Shown here: piece after piece, positions 5,634-7,911 of the stretch | How the letters are laid out: the number at the start of each line of letters is the position of its first letter | How positions within the stretch are numbered: position 1 is the first letter of the stretch | Assembly (NCBI GenBank): GCA_934234275.1 | Contig: CAKQHU010000058.1 | Location: 1-7,911 of the forward strand | Reading direction: 5' to 3' | Source of the DNA: an uncultured Phascolarctobacterium sp. | GTDB taxonomy: Bacteria > Bacillota > Negativicutes > Acidaminococcales > Acidaminococcaceae | Length of the DNA stretch: 7,911 bases | Notes under the pieces: generated by a model | What the model was told of the DNA's origin: nothing | The model's database searches: none | What the model saw: the letters and a program-made list of their open reading frames with translations, nothing else | Program-made: the position numbers and the translations under genes

Positions 5634-6413
5634 ATGATTTTAGATGAGATTACGGAATATACCAAAGAGCGTGTGCGGGCGCTCAAAGCGCACAAAAGCC
5701 TTTACGCGGTGCGTGATGAGGCAGAGGGCAGACCGCAGGGCAAGGATTTCAGGGCAGCGCTTGCTGCCCCCGGCCTGAGTGTCATCGCCGAGCTGAAGAA
5801 AGCCTCCCCCTCGAAGGGCGTGATTGCCCCCGATTTTACGGACATCTACCTGCGCAAGGCTGCAGAGTACGAGGCCGGCGGCGCAGCAGCTATCTCCTGC
5901 CTGACGGAGCCGCAGTTCTTCCAGGGCAGCGATGCTTACCTGCAGGCAGTGCGCCAAAGAGTGGAGCTGCCGATTTTGCGGAAGGATTTCACGCTGGATG
6001 AGTACCAGATTTACGAGGCAAAATGCATCGGAGCCGACGCGATTTTGCTTATCTGCAGCCTGCTGAGTGCAGCGCAGCTGGGTGAATACCTGGCGCAGGC
6101 GCAGGAGCTGGGGCTGAGCGCGCTGGTGGAGGCGCACACCGAAGGCGAGGTGCAGCAGGCACTGGCGGCGGGCGCGGAAATCATCGGCGTGAACAACCGC
6201 AATCTCAAGGATTTCAGCGTGAACCCGGTGAACAGCCTGCGTCTGAGGGATGCGATTCCAGCAAGCAAGATTTTTGTAGCGGAAAGCGGCATCAAGTGTG
6301 CTACCGATACGCAGGCGCTGAAGCAGGCAGGCGTACAGGCGGTGCTGGTGGGCGAAGCCCTGATGCGCAGCGCGGATGCGGCGGCAATGCTGAAGGAGAT
6401 GCGTGATGCGTAA
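5634..6413 (+). CDS. trpC: Indole-3-glycerol-phosphate synthase
   Basis: TrpC closes the ring of 1-(2-carboxyphenylamino)-1-deoxyribulose 5-phosphate, with loss of CO2 and water, to give indole-3-glycerol phosphate. The 259 residues fit a single-function (beta/alpha)8 barrel, not the TrpC-TrpF fusion of enterobacteria. Catalytic residues are in place: E53 and K55 in AELKKASPSKG, K117 in LRKDF, E166 in LVEAH, N187 in GVNNRN and E217 in AESGI. The phosphate-binding segment VLVGEALM lies near the C-terminus. AGAGG at 5622-5626 stands 7 bases before the ATG. The end overlaps trpF by 8 bases. Confidence 0.97.
   Translation: MILDEITEYTKERVRALKAHKSLYAVRDEAEGRPQGKDFRAALAAPGLSVIAELKKASPSKGVIAPDFTDIYLRKAAEYEAGGAAAISCLTEPQFFQGSDAYLQAVRQRVELPILRKDFTLDEYQIYEAKCIGADAILLICSLLSAAQLGEYLAQAQELGLSALVEAHTEGEVQQALAAGAEIIGVNNRNLKDFSVNPVNSLRLRDAIPASKIFVAESGIKCATDTQALKQAGVQAVLVGEALMRSADAAAMLKEMRDA
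6393..6398 (+). promoter_or_regulatory. Ribosome binding site inside trpC fixing the trpF start
   Basis: AAGGAG lies 7 bases before ATG 6406 and only 4 before the in-frame GTG 6403. ATG 6406 is therefore preferred. The site sits within the last codons of trpC. Confidence 0.75.
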
Positions 6414-7044
6414 GGTAAAGGTTAAAATCTGCGGCTTGAAGCGTGCGCAGGATATAGAGTGCGTCAACAAGCTGCTGCCGGATTATATAGGCTTCGTTTT
6501 TGCCAAGACCAAACGCGAGGTGACGGAGCAGCAGGCAGCACAGCTGAAGGCAATGCTTAACCCGCAGATTAAGGCAGTCGGCGTTTTCGTCAATGCCGAG
6601 ATAGATTTGATTGCACGCCTGGCAGCAAGCAGGACGATAGACATTATCCAGCTGCACGGTGACGAGGATGCAGCCTACTGCGAAAGGCTGCGGCTGCAGA
6701 CGGAGCTGCCGATTATCAAAGCAGTCCGCGTGAAGGACGCAGGCTCCTTTGAGAATCTGCAAGCTTATCCCTGCGATTACCTGCTCTTTGATACCTATAC
6801 CAAGGGGCAGTACGGCGGCACCGGCAAGCGTTTTGATTTAGCGCTGGTGGCAGATGAAAAAATCAACAAGCCGTATTTTATCGCAGGCGGCCTGGAGGCA
6901 GCGAATGTTGCGGATGTATTGAAAAACAGTAACGCCTTTGCCGTAGATGTAAGCGGTGGCGTAGAAACAGAAGGGTTGAAGGACCCGGAGAAAATTGCCG
7001 CATTTATAGCGGAGGTAAGGGGAGATAACGATGACAAAAGGTAG
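6406..7044 (+). CDS. trpF: Phosphoribosylanthranilate isomerase
   Basis: TrpF carries out the Amadori rearrangement of phosphoribosylanthranilate to the TrpC substrate. It has 212 residues, normal for the single-function barrel. The start KVKICGLKR holds the catalytic cysteine C9. D129 in LLFDT is the expected general acid. IQLHGDE (81-87), the GGTGKRFD loop (137-144), FIAGGL (158-163) and the phosphate-binding VDVSGGVE (180-187) follow in family order. The family often has SSG where SGG is seen here, a mild change. It overlaps trpC by 8 bases and trpB by 14, so translation of the three is probably coupled. Although trpC lies before trpF here, as in many Bacillota operons, the enzymes act in the order TrpF then TrpC. 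Confidence 0.97.
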   Translation: MRKVKVKICGLKRAQDIECVNKLLPDYIGFVFAKTKREVTEQQAAQLKAMLNPQIKAVGVFVNAEIDLIARLAASRTIDIIQLHGDEDAAYCERLRLQTELPIIKAVRVKDAGSFENLQAYPCDYLLFDTYTKGQYGGTGKRFDLALVADEKINKPYFIAGGLEAANVADVLKNSNAFAVDVSGGVETEGLKDPEKIAAFIAEVRGDNDDKR

Positions 7045-7911
7045 ATATGGTATTCACGGCGGTCAATATATGCCGGAAACTTTGATGAACGCAGTACTGG
7101 AATTAGAGGCTGCCTATGAAAAATTTAAAAACGATCCCGAATTCAAGGCGGAGCTGGCGCGCCTGTACCGCGAATATGCCAACAGACCGTCCCTCTTGTA
7201 TTATGCAGAGAAGATGACCAAGGATTTGGGTGGCTGCAAGATTTACCTGAAGCGTGAGGATTTGAACCACACCGGCGCCCACAAAATCAACAACGTTCTG
7301 GGACAGATTCTGCTGGCGCAGAAGATGGGCAAAAAGCGTGTTATCGCCGAAACCGGCGCAGGCCAGCACGGTGTTGCGACTGCTACCGCAGCGGCGCTGA
7401 TGAACATGGAATGCGTTGTTTACATGGGCAAGGAGGACTGCGAGCGTCAGGCGCTCAACGTGTTCCGCATGGAGCTTCTTGGTGCGAAGGTTGTGCCTGT
7501 AAGCAGCGGCACCGGTACCCTGAAGGACGCAGTAAACGAAGCGCTGCGCGTATGGACCGAACGTGTTGAGGATACCTACTATGTTCTGGGCAGCGTTATG
7601 GGCCCGCACCCGTATCCGGAAATTGTGCGTGACTTCCAGAAGATCATCGGCGAGGAAATCAAAGCGCAGATGCTGGAAAAGGAAGGACGCCTGCCTGATG
7701 TGCTGGTGGCTTGCGTAGGCGGTGGCTCCAATGCTATGGGTATGTTCTATGACTTCATCGAGGACAAGGACGTGCGCTTAATCGGCGTAGAGGCTGCAGG
7801 CCTGGGCGTAGACAATCCCAAGAACGCCGCAACCATGGCAAACGGCAAGCTGGGCATCTTCCACGGCATGAAGAGCTACTTCCTGCAGGATGAATACGGC
7901 CAGATTGCTCC
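7031..7911 (+). CDS. trpB: Tryptophan synthase beta chain (3' end outside window)
   Basis: TrpB joins indole and L-serine to make tryptophan, with pyridoxal phosphate as cofactor, normally in an alpha2-beta2 complex with TrpA. The first 293 residues are present; about 100 are missing on the right. The start [17 protein letters not shown] is the usual one for the standard TrpB1 form. [10 protein letters not shown] places the cofactor lysine at K85, ETGAGQHG holds the catalytic E107 (107-114), and the phosphate-binding GGGSNA is at 230-235. AAGGGGAG (7017-7024) lies 6 bases before the ATG, inside trpF, and the genes overlap by 14 bases. trpA is expected next but lies outside the window. Confidence 0.97.
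   Translation, partial: MTKGRYGIHGGQYMPETLMNAVLELEAAYEKFKNDPEFKAELARLYREYANRPSLLYYAEKMTKDLGGCKIYLKREDLNHTGAHKINNVLGQILLAQKMGKKRVIAETGAGQHGVATATAAALMNMECVVYMGKEDCERQALNVFRMELLGAKVVPVSSGTGTLKDAVNEALRVWTERVEDTYYVLGSVMGPHPYPEIVRDFQKIIGEEIKAQMLEKEGRLPDVLVACVGGGSNAMGMFYDFIEDKDVRLIGVEAAGLGVDNPKNAATMANGKLGIFHGMKSYFLQDEYGQIA

Noticed and set aside
5640..6470. 276-codon open frame on the minus strand opposite trpC
   Set aside because: It mirrors the trpC codon pattern, is rich in Arg, Leu, Gln and His as antisense frames often are, and has no recognisable domain.

Overview
The window is a chromosomal stretch of ordinary bacterial genes, all on the + strand. It most likely comes from a member of the Bacillota. 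The best evidence is a complete T-box riboswitch with a tryptophan specifier in front of the trp genes, a control device found mainly in Gram-positive lineages. The RNase HII also has a reading frame that continues N-terminally, as in Bacillus RnhB. The rnhB-yraN-comM order and overall style would suit a Negativicutes-type genome, but that placement is only an impression.

Region 1 (1-2680) is a compact block for nucleic-acid metabolism: rnhB (RNase HII, 5' end outside the window), overlapping yraN (UPF0102 nuclease-fold protein), then comM/yifB (Mg-chelatase-like AAA+ ATPase). A strong intrinsic terminator closes it.

Region 2 (2682-4115) is a self-contained single-gene unit. It has its own promoter, a 443-codon AlbA_2/Schlafen-type COG2865 protein with a GHKL-like domain and a C-terminal winged helix, and its own terminator. 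That terminator is an almost exact copy of the one after comM: a 54-base direct repeat with 3 mismatches at a spacing of 1437 bases. The gene also looks more A+T-rich than its neighbours. It reads as an accessory cassette placed between two housekeeping blocks, and it is the most unusual part of the window.

Region 3 (4116-7911) is the tryptophan operon. A promoter with a good -35 box leads into a T-box leader (Stem I with UGG specifier, T-box/antiterminator, competing terminator). It is followed by trpD, trpC, trpF and trpB, the last cut by the right edge. Together these convert anthranilate plus PRPP to indole-glycerol phosphate and then, with TrpA (not seen), to tryptophan. trpE and trpG, which make anthranilate, are not upstream of trpD as they are in many operons. 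When uncharged tRNA-Trp accumulates, the leader should antiterminate and raise expression of the whole set.

I did not find an obviously undescribed system. The repeat-bracketed Schlafen-like gene and details of the trp leader are the points worth a second look.
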